Shown here piece after piece: positions 8,667 to 16,884 of a DNA stretch of 64,000 nucleotides. Within the stretch, counting starts at the first letter, position 1. Each line of letters starts with the position of its first letter. This DNA is from Sorangium cellulosum. Its GTDB lineage: Bacteria > Myxococcota_A > Polyangia > Polyangiales > Polyangiaceae. The notes beneath the pieces were generated by a model, which searched no databases, was not told where the DNA came from, and saw only the letters and a list, made by a program, of their open reading frames with translations. Position numbers and translations under genes: made by a program. The stretch spans positions 14,437,501 to 14,501,500 of the forward strand of contig NZ_CP012673.1 of assembly GCF_002950945.1 (NCBI RefSeq), written 5' to 3'.

Positions 8667-9856
8667 CACCTTGCCGGCGAGCGCACCGAGGCGGGCTCCT
8701 CGGCGGCGATCAGCTCCGAACCGGGCCCGATGTAGAACGTGTTGCCCCGCCATGCGACGCGCCGGTTCGCGTGGGCGTTGAGCCAGCAGAAGAACCAGCA
8801 GAGCGTCCGGAGCGGCTCCGCGGCCACCAGCAGCAGGTTGAAGCGCGTCGGGCGCAGCCACCGCAGCGCCAGGTACGCGCCGAGGCTCTGCAGCGCCCAG
8901 GCGAACAGCCAGACCTCCAGCGCGAGGCGCGTCGGGCTGAGCAGCACCGTCAGCCAGGCGATGAGCAGCGGGGAGTTGAACGGCTCCGCCGCGAAGCAGC
9001 GCGGGACGAGCGCGCGCCGCATCTTGGCCCAGCGGGTGTGCCGGTCCAGCGTGCGCAGGAGCGAGCAGCTCGCATTGCGGTTCTCGACCGGATCCAGGCA
9101 GAGATCCACGACGAACCCGCACGCGCTGAAGCGCTGCCCGAGCACGTCGTCCTCCGCGAGCACGCCGCCGACGCTCCTGAACCCGCCCACCCGCTCGAGG
9201 TCGACCCGCCGCATCGCCATCGATTTGCCCACGCTGATGGATCGGCCCGCGAGCTCGGCGGCGGCGACGACGCCGGGGGCGATGAACGCGCCGAGCTGCG
9301 CGTTCTCGATCACCGCGCCGAGCGTGCGCTCGCCGGTGCCCGCGACCACGCTCGAGACGAGCCCCACGCCGGGCCGCATGAGCACCGAAAGGAGCGCGTG
9401 GAGGTAGTCCGGGCGGACTCGCACGTTCGCGTCCGAGATGACGAGCACGCTGCCCTCCGCCCGGCGCGTGAGCTCGATGAGCTGCGCCACCTTCGGGTTC
9501 AGCGCCTCGCTCGGATCCGTGAGGCAGAGCCGCGCGTTCACCTCGGGGTGCGCCGCGATGAACGCCTGGATGACCGGCACCGCCGGGTCCTCGCGCGAGG
9601 CGACGCCGAAGAGGATCTCGTAGCAGGGGTAATCGATGCGGGCGAACGACTCGAGGTTGTCGGCGAGCTCGTCATCGACGCCCGCGACGGGCTTGAGGAT
9701 GCTGACGACCGGGGTCGCGCCGGGCAGGCGCGCCGCGGCGGGCGGCTCCGGAGGCCGACCCCGAGCGACCTTCAAGAGGAAGGAGGCCTGGATGGTGGCG
9801 TAGATGGTAGAAGACAGCGCCGTCGGCGCGACCGTCGCCAGAGCTCCCCAATCCAT
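8666..9856 (-). CDS. Ceramide glucosyltransferase-like (GT21/HpnI family) glycosyltransferase
   Basis: 396 residues from the ATG at 9856; a TTG 72 bp upstream is a less likely start. An N-terminal membrane segment precedes a GT-A domain with VSILKPVAGVDDELADNLESF, the GT21 signature. Catalytic motifs are DAN (VISDANVRV), an EDD-type motif in VLAEDDVLGQRF, and HTRWAKMRR, the (Q/R)xxRW equivalent. Two or three hydrophobic segments close the C-terminus. Relatives glucosylate ceramide or transfer N-acetylglucosamine to bacteriohopanetetrol (HpnI). Sphingolipid producers occur among these myxobacteria, so either acceptor is possible. The gene stands alone. Confidence 0.87.
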   Translation of the reverse strand: MDWGALATVAPTALSSTIYATIQASFLLKVARGRPPEPPAAARLPGATPVVSILKPVAGVDDELADNLESFARIDYPCYEILFGVASREDPAVPVIQAFIAAHPEVNARLCLTDPSEALNPKVAQLIELTRRAEGSVLVISDANVRVRPDYLHALLSVLMRPGVGLVSSVVAGTGERTLGAVIENAQLGAFIAPGVVAAAELAGRSISVGKSMAMRRVDLERVGGFRSVGGVLAEDDVLGQRFSACGFVVDLCLDPVENRNASCSLLRTLDRHTRWAKMRRALVPRCFAAEPFNSPLLIAWLTVLLSPTRLALEVWLFAWALQSLGAYLALRWLRPTRFNLLLVAAEPLRTLCWFFCWLNAHANRRVAWRGNTFYIGPGSELIAAEEPASVRSPAR

Positions 9857-10102
9857 GGACTCGCATGCTGACGGAGGCGCGTGGCGGCTCGATGGCCGGA
9901 CCGCAAACCCGACGCTGCCTTTGTGCAACCGTGGAGTGACAAGGCCTCTCGCGCTTCACCGCCGCCGCGCGCTCCCGTCCAGGCGACACGCGGCGCGTCG
10001 CTCCGAGCTGTCGAGTTCGCCCTTGGCGGTGGGATCCGTCAGCGACGCAACCACAGGCGAGCGAGGCGGACCGCGAGCGCGGTGCGCCCGGGGGACGCAG
10101 CC

Positions 10103-11266
10103 TCAGACCAGGCGGCCGATCAGCTCGCGTGTGATGTTCTTCTGGTGAGACTCGAGGGTGCCGCCGCCGATCTCGAGCAGCTTGGCGTCCCGGAAGAACC
10201 GCTCCACCTTGTATTCGGTGCAGTAGCCCCAGCCGCCGAGCACCTGCATGGCGTTGTCGGCCACCTCCTTGCCCACGGGCGCCGCGAACAGCTTGGCCGC
10301 GTCCGTCCCGAGCCGGTTCCTGCGGTCGGGGCTCACGCTGCGCGCCACCGAGTAGATGAGCGCGCGCGCGGCCTCGGTCTTGGCGTAGCTCTCCGCGATG
10401 TAGCGCTGGATCTGCCCGTGCTCGGCGATGGGCTTGCCGAAGCTCCGCCGCTCTCCCGCGTACTGGATCATGATCTCCAGGCAGCGATCGGCGATCCCGA
10501 GGCTCATGGCGGCCAGGGTCAGGCGCTCGATCTCGAGGTTCCTCATCATGTTGCGGATCCCGCCCCCCTCCTGGCCGAGGACGTTCCGCGCAGGGACGAC
10601 GCAGTCGTCGAAGATGAGCTCGCTCATCGTGCTTCCCCGCATTCCCATCTTCGGCGTCTTCTCGTCGGTCGAGAATCCGGGGAATCCCCGCTCGATCACG
10701 AAGGTGGTGACCCTGCCCTCGATCGTCGCGTAGACGAGGAAGACGTGGGCTTCGGGGGCGTTGGTGATGAGCGCCTTGCGGCCCTTCAGGATGTACCGAT
10801 CTCCCTCCCGCCGGGCGAACGTCTTCATGCCGAGCACGTCTGTCCCGCTCGTCGGCTCGGTCATGCCCATGGCGCCGATCCACTCCCCGGAGACGACCTT
10901 CGGCAGGTAACGCGCGCGCTGCTCGTCGCTCGCGGCGTGGAAGAAGTTGTTCACGAACAGCATCGCGTGGGCGAGGTAGGCGAGCGTGAACCCGGGGTCG
11001 CTCTTCGCGAGCTCGTGGTGGACGATGACGGCGGCGACCGCGTCCATGCCCGCGCCCCCGTACTCCGAGGGCACGGTCACGCCGAGCAGGCCGAGCTCGC
11101 CCAGCCGCCGCATGAGCGGAACGTTGAGGGTGGCGGTCCGATCGTGCTCGTCGGCCTGCGGCTCCACGACCTCCCGGGTGAAATCGCGCACCATCTGCCG
11201 CAGCATCCGGTGCTCTTCTGTCGGGTTTTCCAGATCGCTTTCAGTGGCGGTGGACAATACGCTCAT
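10103..11266 (-). CDS. Acyl-CoA dehydrogenase (isovaleryl-CoA dehydrogenase-like)
   Basis: 387 residues. FAD-dependent alpha,beta-oxidation of an acyl-CoA. Domain order is typical: N-terminal helices, the GAMGMTEPTSGTDV flavin signature, the beta domain and the C-terminal helical domain ending LGGWGYCTEY...RDAKLLEIGGGTLE. The position used as catalytic base in short/medium-chain enzymes (YEGT) is Gly here (GGGT). A Glu in helix G (NLEIERLTLAA) aligns with Glu254 of human isovaleryl-CoA dehydrogenase. That favours a branched-chain substrate, consistent with leucine-derived iso-fatty acids in myxobacteria. The ATG at 11266 is chosen because the frame upstream has no conserved sequence. Confidence 0.93.
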   Translation of the reverse strand: MSVLSTATESDLENPTEEHRMLRQMVRDFTREVVEPQADEHDRTATLNVPLMRRLGELGLLGVTVPSEYGGAGMDAVAAVIVHHELAKSDPGFTLAYLAHAMLFVNNFFHAASDEQRARYLPKVVSGEWIGAMGMTEPTSGTDVLGMKTFARREGDRYILKGRKALITNAPEAHVFLVYATIEGRVTTFVIERGFPGFSTDEKTPKMGMRGSTMSELIFDDCVVPARNVLGQEGGGIRNMMRNLEIERLTLAAMSLGIADRCLEIMIQYAGERRSFGKPIAEHGQIQRYIAESYAKTEAARALIYSVARSVSPDRRNRLGTDAAKLFAAPVGKEVADNAMQVLGGWGYCTEYKVERFFRDAKLLEIGGGTLESHQKNITRELIGRLV

Positions 11267-11448
11267 CACTGCCCAACGTAGCACGCGGATGCGCGCGGAC
11301 GTGTGCGCGTGGCGTGGTGTTCGCTTCGTTCGTCGACAAACGCTCTCGATACGAGGGGCGCCGTCGCCGGTGTGCTCTCTTCGGGCGCTCTCGCGGACAG
11401 CGTGTCCGGGCTGCCGGCGAGCGCTGCCGCCTTCGCCCTGGCCGGGTG

Positions 11449-14400
11449 TTATGGCGGCGGTCCGGGCAGCTGCGGCGCCGAGCCCGCGGGATCGGCGGAC
11501 GCGTCCGGCGGCGACTCCCGTTCTGGCGCCGGCGCAGGGGGCGGCGGCGGGGTCGAGGGGCGGTCCTGGCAGCAGCGAACGCCGGTGGAGTAATCGAGGT
11601 AGGTCCTCGGGTGCGCCGTGACGAGGGCCTCGCAGCCCGCGCGGGTCGAGCGCGCGTAGAAGCCGCCCGCGAACGCGCCGTCCGGCTCGTCGACCCACTC
11701 GTCGAGGTTGCCCACGAGGTCGTAGACCGCGTCGCTGCCCCACCGGCTCCTGCACCGCGGGCTCGCGCCCGTCTCCCGGAGCAGGGGCTCCCGGCCGGCG
11801 CGCGCGCGGTTCAGCCGGGGATCCAGGTGGCCGATCGACGCGTTGCCGTGGAGGAGGGCGGCGGGGTGCGCGCTCCGGAAGACATTGCAGGCGCCCTCCT
11901 CGTACGTGTCGCCGTAGGGGTACAGGGTGTCGTCCTCGCCGCGGCAGGCGGTGACGAACTCCTCGACGGAGCAGAGCCGCTTGCCGGCGGCGGCGCAGGC
12001 GCTCCCGGCGACGAGGCCGGTGGTGTAGCCGCTCGGCCGCACCCCGAGCCGGGAGCGCGCCGCGGCGGCGGTCGCGCGGCCGCGCTGCCAGCCGGGGAGC
12101 AGCGGCAGCGGGAAGGCGCGGGCGTGGACGTCGCCCGCGCGCCGCCGGCCGGTCGACCACTGGGCGAGCGTGAGCTCGAGCAGGTTCGGGGTGGACGGGT
12201 AATCGGGCGAGAGCGCCGCGCCGGTGGCGCCGTCGACGAGCATCGCCTCGAAGCGATCGATGCAGAACCGGCCGCCTGCGACGGCGACCATGTCCGCGGG
12301 GCACGCGGGCGCGCCCGGCAGCGCGAGGGCGGGCGCCTCCGCGGGCGCGCCTGCCGCGGGGGCCGCCGCGGGGCGCACCGCCGCGCCCGCGGGCAGGTCG
12401 GGTAGCGCGGGGCGCGCGAGGCCCGCCTCGGCCTGCGCGTCGAGGCCGCTCACCGCGCTCCCGAACCAGCGCAGGCTGCCGTCGGCGGTCCAGACGGCGT
12501 CGCCCGTCACGCAGGCGCCGGGGGCCGCGAGCTCCGGGACGGCTGCGAAGATCCCGGGCGAGGGCGCCGGGACGACGCGCCGCGCGGGCTGGCCGTCGAC
12601 GCAGAGCGCGCCGGTGTCGTCGGCCGGCCACGGCTGCGACGCGAGCTCGGCGCCGTCGTCGTCGAGCCAGACCACGTGGCGCCGGGCCGCGTCGGTGAGC
12701 AGCGCGCCCCCGTCGGGCAGCGCGACGAGCCGCACGGCGAGGTCGCCCTCGTCGAGCGGCAGCGAGGTCGGGCGCGCCGCGCCGGGCCGGCCGAGCGCGT
12801 GCGCGTGCGTGTCGATCGAGAGCGCGACGACCTTGCCCGGGTCCTTCGCGCTCACGCCGGCGACGATCGCCCCGCCGCCCTGGCGCTCGCAGGCGTCGAA
12901 CCCCGCGCGCACCGGCGACGCGAGCGCGCCCTGGGAGGTGAGCGCGCCCGACGCGTCGAGCCCGGTGATCTGGAGCCGGTCGCCGAGCACCTCGAGGAAG
13001 AGCCCGCGCGCGCGGCCGCCGACCAGCACGGCGCCGTCCTCGTGGGCGCGCCCCCGCAGCGCGGGCACGACGAGCGGGTCGGGCAGGAGGCGCACGACGT
13101 CGGTCCGCGCGAGCCACCAGGACGCGCCGATGCGCGCGGCGCGGCGCCTGTCGACGGGGCGCTCCGGCTCGTCGAGCGGGGCGATCGGCGGCGCGGCGGC
13201 GAGGGGCTGCGGGGGCGTGGTGGCGAGGCCCGGAGGCGCCCCTGCGGCGGCGATCTGGCCGCGCGCGTCGAGCCGGTAGAGCTGCCCCGCGGCGAGCGCG
13301 AGCCCCTCGCCGTCCGTCGCGATCGCGCCCCACGCGATGCGCGCGCGCCGCGCCGGGAACGGGTCCGGCTCGCGGCGCGGCTGGCCGTCGGCGCGCGAGG
13401 CCGAGAAGAGCTCGCCGGCGACCGTCTGGAAATAGGCGCGATCACCTGCCCAGGCCGCGAGCCCGGGATCGTACGCCGGCTGCTCCGCGGCGCGCCGGGC
13501 GCCGCTCGCGGCGATGCGCTCGAGCGCGCCGAGCTCCGCCGGCGCGAGCGGGGTTGCGTCGGCGAGGCGCGCCGGATCCACGGCGCAGACCGCCTTGGGC
13601 CAGGCGCCGGCGAGCAGGCGCTGGAGCGAGGGCGCGACGCGTGTCGCCTGGCAGGCGCCGTTGCGGCCGGTGACGTCGACGACCACCGAGCCAGCGCTGG
13701 TCGTCACGAGGCGCGGGTCCAGGTGGCCGCGGACGGCGCCGTGGTCGAGATCCGCCTCGACCACGACGGCGCGCCGGCCCGGGTCGAGCTTGCCGTCCTC
13801 GCCGAGCGAGGCGAAGGCGATCTGCGCGCTGCCGAGCCACGAGGTGCTCGGCTTCCTCGCGCTCGCCGCGTAGTGGAGCACGTCGATCGCGCCCGGCCGC
13901 GCGGCTGCGTCGATCAGGTCCATGCCGTCGAGCGGCGGCCGGAACCGGAGCCCGGTGGGGGACGAGGTCGGATCGAGCCCGTCGGCCGGCGAGATCCAGC
14001 GGATCCGCAGCTCGACCTCGGGCAGCGGATCCGGCCGCTTCGGCCGCGCCGCGGGGCGCGCGCCCTTCCTGGGCCGGCCGTCGTGGCCGTCGCGGCCGCG
14101 GTCGTTGCCGCGGCCCTTCCCGGTCGTCTTCCTGGGGGTCGTCTTGCCGCTCGCGCCCGCGGCCTTCCCGGGCCGCTTCGCCGCGGGCGCCTTGCGCGCG
14201 GGCTTCGCCGCGGCGGCGCGCTCGCGCCGGGCGCGCTGCGCCGCGGCCTCGGCGCGCTTCGCGGCGTCGGCGAGCTCGAGCTCGAGCAGGGCGACGCGCT
14301 CTCCCACGGCCGCCATCGCGCTCGCGCGGGTCGGGCCGCACGCGCGCGACGCGGCCGTGGTCTCGCCGGGGAGGAACGTGGTCGCGCAGAGCTCGCCGTT

Positions 14401-14847
14401 CCTCGAAGTGAGCAGCGTGGTGCTGCCGCCGGCGGAGGAGAGGGCGCCGGCCAGGTCTTCGTCGAGCAGCAGGAGCGGCGGCCCGAGCTCGCCCGTCGTG
14501 GCGTCGAGGCGCCTGAACCAGCCGACTCGGTCGGACGACACCTTGGAGAGGAAGAGCACCGAGCGCCGGTCGAGCGCCGGCTCGATGACGAACGGGAGGG
14601 GCGCTGCCGGCGCGGCGCCGAGCGGGGTGCGGCCGGGCCGTGCGGCGTCGGCGGCCGCGGGGGTGGCGGCGACGAGGGAGGCCGGGGCTGCGGCGGGGCT
14701 GTTGCCTGGAGGGGGCGCTGCGGTGCGGGCTGGCGCCGGCGGGTCCGCCATCGGACGGCCGGAGCACGCGCCCGCGCCGCTGGCGAGCGGTACGAGCAGG
14801 GCGGCGAGCAGGGAGATCGGCGAGCGGGGTCGTCGGGTCGTCAGCAC
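11449..14847 (-). CDS. Very large exported protein with C-terminal SUMF1/FGE-sulfatase domain
   Basis: 1,132 residues. The GTG at 14847 is chosen because a perfect GGAGG lies 9 bp upstream and a hydrophobic signal (SLLAALLVPLASGAGAC) follows. The central ~800 residues look like beta-propeller-type repeats. Around residues 170-250 is a Lys/Arg/Ala-rich insert resembling histone H1 tails (AAKPARKAPAAKRPGKAAG). The last ~260 residues form a formylglycine-generating-enzyme-like domain: MVAVAGGRFCIDRFEA, GKRLCSVEEFVTACRG, YPYGD, VYDLVGNLDEWVDE, and GVRCC. These domains are often non-enzymatic in such fusions. The C-terminal tail is Pro-rich. Confidence 0.82.
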   Translation of the reverse strand: MLTTRRPRSPISLLAALLVPLASGAGACSGRPMADPPAPARTAAPPPGNSPAAAPASLVAATPAAADAARPGRTPLGAAPAAPLPFVIEPALDRRSVLFLSKVSSDRVGWFRRLDATTGELGPPLLLLDEDLAGALSSAGGSTTLLTSRNGELCATTFLPGETTAASRACGPTRASAMAAVGERVALLELELADAAKRAEAAAQRARRERAAAAKPARKAPAAKRPGKAAGASGKTTPRKTTGKGRGNDRGRDGHDGRPRKGARPAARPKRPDPLPEVELRIRWISPADGLDPTSSPTGLRFRPPLDGMDLIDAAARPGAIDVLHYAASARKPSTSWLGSAQIAFASLGEDGKLDPGRRAVVVEADLDHGAVRGHLDPRLVTTSAGSVVVDVTGRNGACQATRVAPSLQRLLAGAWPKAVCAVDPARLADATPLAPAELGALERIAASGARRAAEQPAYDPGLAAWAGDRAYFQTVAGELFSASRADGQPRREPDPFPARRARIAWGAIATDGEGLALAAGQLYRLDARGQIAAAGAPPGLATTPPQPLAAAPPIAPLDEPERPVDRRRAARIGASWWLARTDVVRLLPDPLVVPALRGRAHEDGAVLVGGRARGLFLEVLGDRLQITGLDASGALTSQGALASPVRAGFDACERQGGGAIVAGVSAKDPGKVVALSIDTHAHALGRPGAARPTSLPLDEGDLAVRLVALPDGGALLTDAARRHVVWLDDDGAELASQPWPADDTGALCVDGQPARRVVPAPSPGIFAAVPELAAPGACVTGDAVWTADGSLRWFGSAVSGLDAQAEAGLARPALPDLPAGAAVRPAAAPAAGAPAEAPALALPGAPACPADMVAVAGGRFCIDRFEAMLVDGATGAALSPDYPSTPNLLELTLAQWSTGRRRAGDVHARAFPLPLLPGWQRGRATAAAARSRLGVRPSGYTTGLVAGSACAAAGKRLCSVEEFVTACRGEDDTLYPYGDTYEEGACNVFRSAHPAALLHGNASIGHLDPRLNRARAGREPLLRETGASPRCRSRWGSDAVYDLVGNLDEWVDEPDGAFAGGFYARSTRAGCEALVTAHPRTYLDYSTGVRCCQDRPSTPPPPPAPAPERESPPDASADPAGSAPQLPGPPP

Positions 14848-15383
14848 GCGCTCGGGCCTCCTTGTCCGGGCGGCCGGCTCTACGGCGTCGGGAGAGCGGC
14901 GGCCGAGCCTAGAACGCCGAGCGCGCAGAGACCCCAGAAAATGAGCAGGAGGTGGGGGGCGCAGCGGCTTCGGTTCGGATCGGCCGTGCGCCGGAGCGTG
15001 CATCGCGGTGCCGGTGGGCGAGGGAAAGCGCGCAACCCGCGCGAGGCCGCCGGCGGGCACGGCGGATGCAGCCTAGCGGCGTCGAGACTCGGTCGAGCGG
15101 GCTTGTGGGGCCGACGTTCCTTTCCGCGCGAGGCCGGCCGGGAACACGGGGGATCCGCCTGGCTGGTCGGGAGCCGTCCCGCGGCCCGCTCAACCTGGGT
15201 CGGCCTGCTCAACCTGGGTCGGCCTGCTCAACCTGGGTCGGCCTGCTCAACCTGGGTCGGCCTGCTCAACCTGGGTCGGCCTGCTCAACCTGGGTCGGCC
15301 CGCTCAACCTGGGTCGGCCCGCTCAACCCGGGTCGGCGTCGCGCGCGCAGGACGCCCCGCGCAGAACCCTGGAGGAGGCCTCC
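14848..15383. other. 536-bp noncoding divergent region with tandem repeats
   Basis: This gap separates two divergently read lipoprotein genes. It holds the GGAGG for the left gene and the 19-bp tandem repeat block at 15189-15340. Between about 14890 and 15188 I see no further gene or clear promoter box. Confidence 0.6.
15189..15340. repeat. Eight 19-bp tandem repeats
   Basis: Eight uninterrupted copies of CTCAACCTGGGTCGGCCTG start at 15189, 15208, 15227, 15246, 15265, 15284, 15303 and 15322. The first six are essentially identical and the last two have C-for-T changes. The block ends 43 bp before the next start codon, so it lies in the promoter or leader of the gene at 15384. Confidence 0.95.
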
Positions 15384-16058
15384 ATGAAGGCATCGTTTCA
15401 CCGTATGCACGCAATTTTCGGCTCCCTCGCGCTCCTCGCGGTCGCCGCGGGTTGCGGCCGCGAGCGGCAGCCGGCGCACCCGGTCGGCCGCACGCCGACG
15501 TTCGAGTCCGAGATGCCCTACGCCGTCAACTCCCAGCCGCCGGGCAGCGGCCCCGGGCACGCCCCGGTTCCGGACCAGCGCCAGATCGGGGAGAGCCCCG
15601 CCGCGGGGATGACCCCGCCGGGAGCGACCCCGCCGGACACCGGCGGCCAGCCCGGACAGCCGCGCGCGGGCGCCGCGGGCGCGTCCGACATGAACGAGCG
15701 CCAGATCTGCGCGCACATCTCCGACGCGGCGAGCGTCAGCGCCGAGGACATCCCCGGCGGCGTGCAGATCGTGATCACGCCGAGCCTCGGCGCCGGCGCC
15801 ACGTCGCTCCACGAGATCGCGCGCCAGCTCGACCGCCGCATCACCGCGCTCGCCGAGGCGGGGCAGCAGCCGTCCGACGACGGCGCGGCGCGGTGCCCTC
15901 TGTTCGACATGGCCCGCCATGGCGCGCGCGGCCGGGTCGTGGAAGCGGCGGACGGCCTCCGCGTGCTGTTCACCTCCGAGGACACCCCGGGCGTCGCCAC
16001 CGTCCGCGAGCAGGCGCGCCGGTTCGTGCAGTCCGCTCGCGAGGGACAACTCCGCTAG
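15384..16058 (+). CDS. Hypothetical lipoprotein
   Basis: 224 residues. The ATG is preceded by GGAGGAGG at 15371-15378. The signal peptide ends in a lipobox reading LAVAAGC. A Pro/Gly-rich linker spans about residues 30-100. A folded C-terminal domain follows, with one Cys near its start (NERQICAHISDAASVSAEDIPGG) and a second in ARCPLFDMARHG, which could form a disulfide. No family is recognised. The 19-bp tandem array lies directly upstream and may affect its expression. Confidence 0.85.
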   Translation: MKASFHRMHAIFGSLALLAVAAGCGRERQPAHPVGRTPTFESEMPYAVNSQPPGSGPGHAPVPDQRQIGESPAAGMTPPGATPPDTGGQPGQPRAGAAGASDMNERQICAHISDAASVSAEDIPGGVQIVITPSLGAGATSLHEIARQLDRRITALAEAGQQPSDDGAARCPLFDMARHGARGRVVEAADGLRVLFTSEDTPGVATVREQARRFVQSAREGQLR

Positions 16059-16193
16059 CGCTGTCCGGCGCCGCGGGGACGCCGCCCGCCGGGCTCGGGA
16101 CCGCGCGCGGGATAAGGAAGGAGGGGCGGGCCGAGCAGGTGGCGCTCGACCGGCCGTGGCGCGCGGGCTAGCCTGCAGGCGAAGGGATCCACG

Positions 16194-16748
16194 ATGAGCA
16201 AGAAGCTGGATGAAGAGTTGGCGCAGGCCCTGTCCCTCGCGGAGCAGCAGGAGACCCCGGCGGTCGTCAAGCCGGCGGCGAGCGGCGCGCCGAAGCCGCG
16301 TCCGTCGCGCAGCATCGGCCTGCTCGCGACGCTGCTCGTCATGGTGGGCGCGCTGGTCGCCCTGTTCCTCGTCGGCTTCAAGGAAGCCGCCGTCTACGCC
16401 ACGCCCGTCGATCAGCTGCTCGCCTCCAAGGACAAACTCACCGGCCGCAAGGTCCGCGTCGAGGGCGAGCTCGTGCCCGGCACGCTGGCCAAGCGCGACA
16501 GCCCCTGCGAGTACCGCTTCCAGATCCACGGCACGCAGGCCGCGCTGCCCGTGCGCTACGCCCAGTGCGTCATCCCCGACACGTTCCGCGACGTCCCGAG
16601 CGGCGGCGTCCAGGTGACCGTCGAGGGCGCGCTCACGGCGGAGGGCAACTTCGAGGCGAGCCTGGTGATGGCCAAGTGCACCTCGAAGTACGATCCGAAC
16701 TCGCACGAGATGAAGGGCGGCGCCGAGGGCCCGCTCTCGAGCAACTGA
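16194..16748 (+). CDS. ccmE: CcmE-like heme chaperone with CXXXY motif
   Basis: 184 residues. Cytoplasmic N-terminus (~40 residues), one membrane segment (IGLLATLLVMVGALVALFLVGF, in two parts around residues 41-62), then the periplasmic OB-fold domain (KVRVEGELVPGTL, VQVTVEGAL). CcmE carries heme from CcmABCD to apocytochromes c. Classical CcmE binds heme through His in HxxxY; here the site is AKCTSKY, so Cys162 and Tyr166 form CXXXY. That variant is known from the 'System I*' described in some deltaproteobacteria and archaea. No other ccm gene is adjacent, and the domain is longer at the N-terminus than usual. Confidence 0.85.
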   Translation: MSKKLDEELAQALSLAEQQETPAVVKPAASGAPKPRPSRSIGLLATLLVMVGALVALFLVGFKEAAVYATPVDQLLASKDKLTGRKVRVEGELVPGTLAKRDSPCEYRFQIHGTQAALPVRYAQCVIPDTFRDVPSGGVQVTVEGALTAEGNFEASLVMAKCTSKYDPNSHEMKGGAEGPLSSN

Positions 16749-16884
16749 GCGAACGCCGCGCGAAGACCGCCCGAACGCCGCGCGAACCTCGCCCGCTTGT
16801 CCCCGCTGCATCCCCGTCCCCTGCGCGAGCGCCTGCATGCCTGCGGGCGCTCGCCTTCTCCCGCTCATCGTCCACACTGGGGCG

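Noticed and set aside
10103..13333. Single 1,076-codon open frame on the minus strand
   Set aside because: Only the last 387 codons (from 11266) have acyl-CoA dehydrogenase sequence. The earlier part is an Arg/Ala/Pro-rich shadow of the SUMF1-domain gene on the same strand in another frame.
15189..15340. CRISPR or replication-origin iterons
   Set aside because: Repeats are contiguous with no spacers, and no replication initiator gene or AT-rich unwinding region lies nearby.
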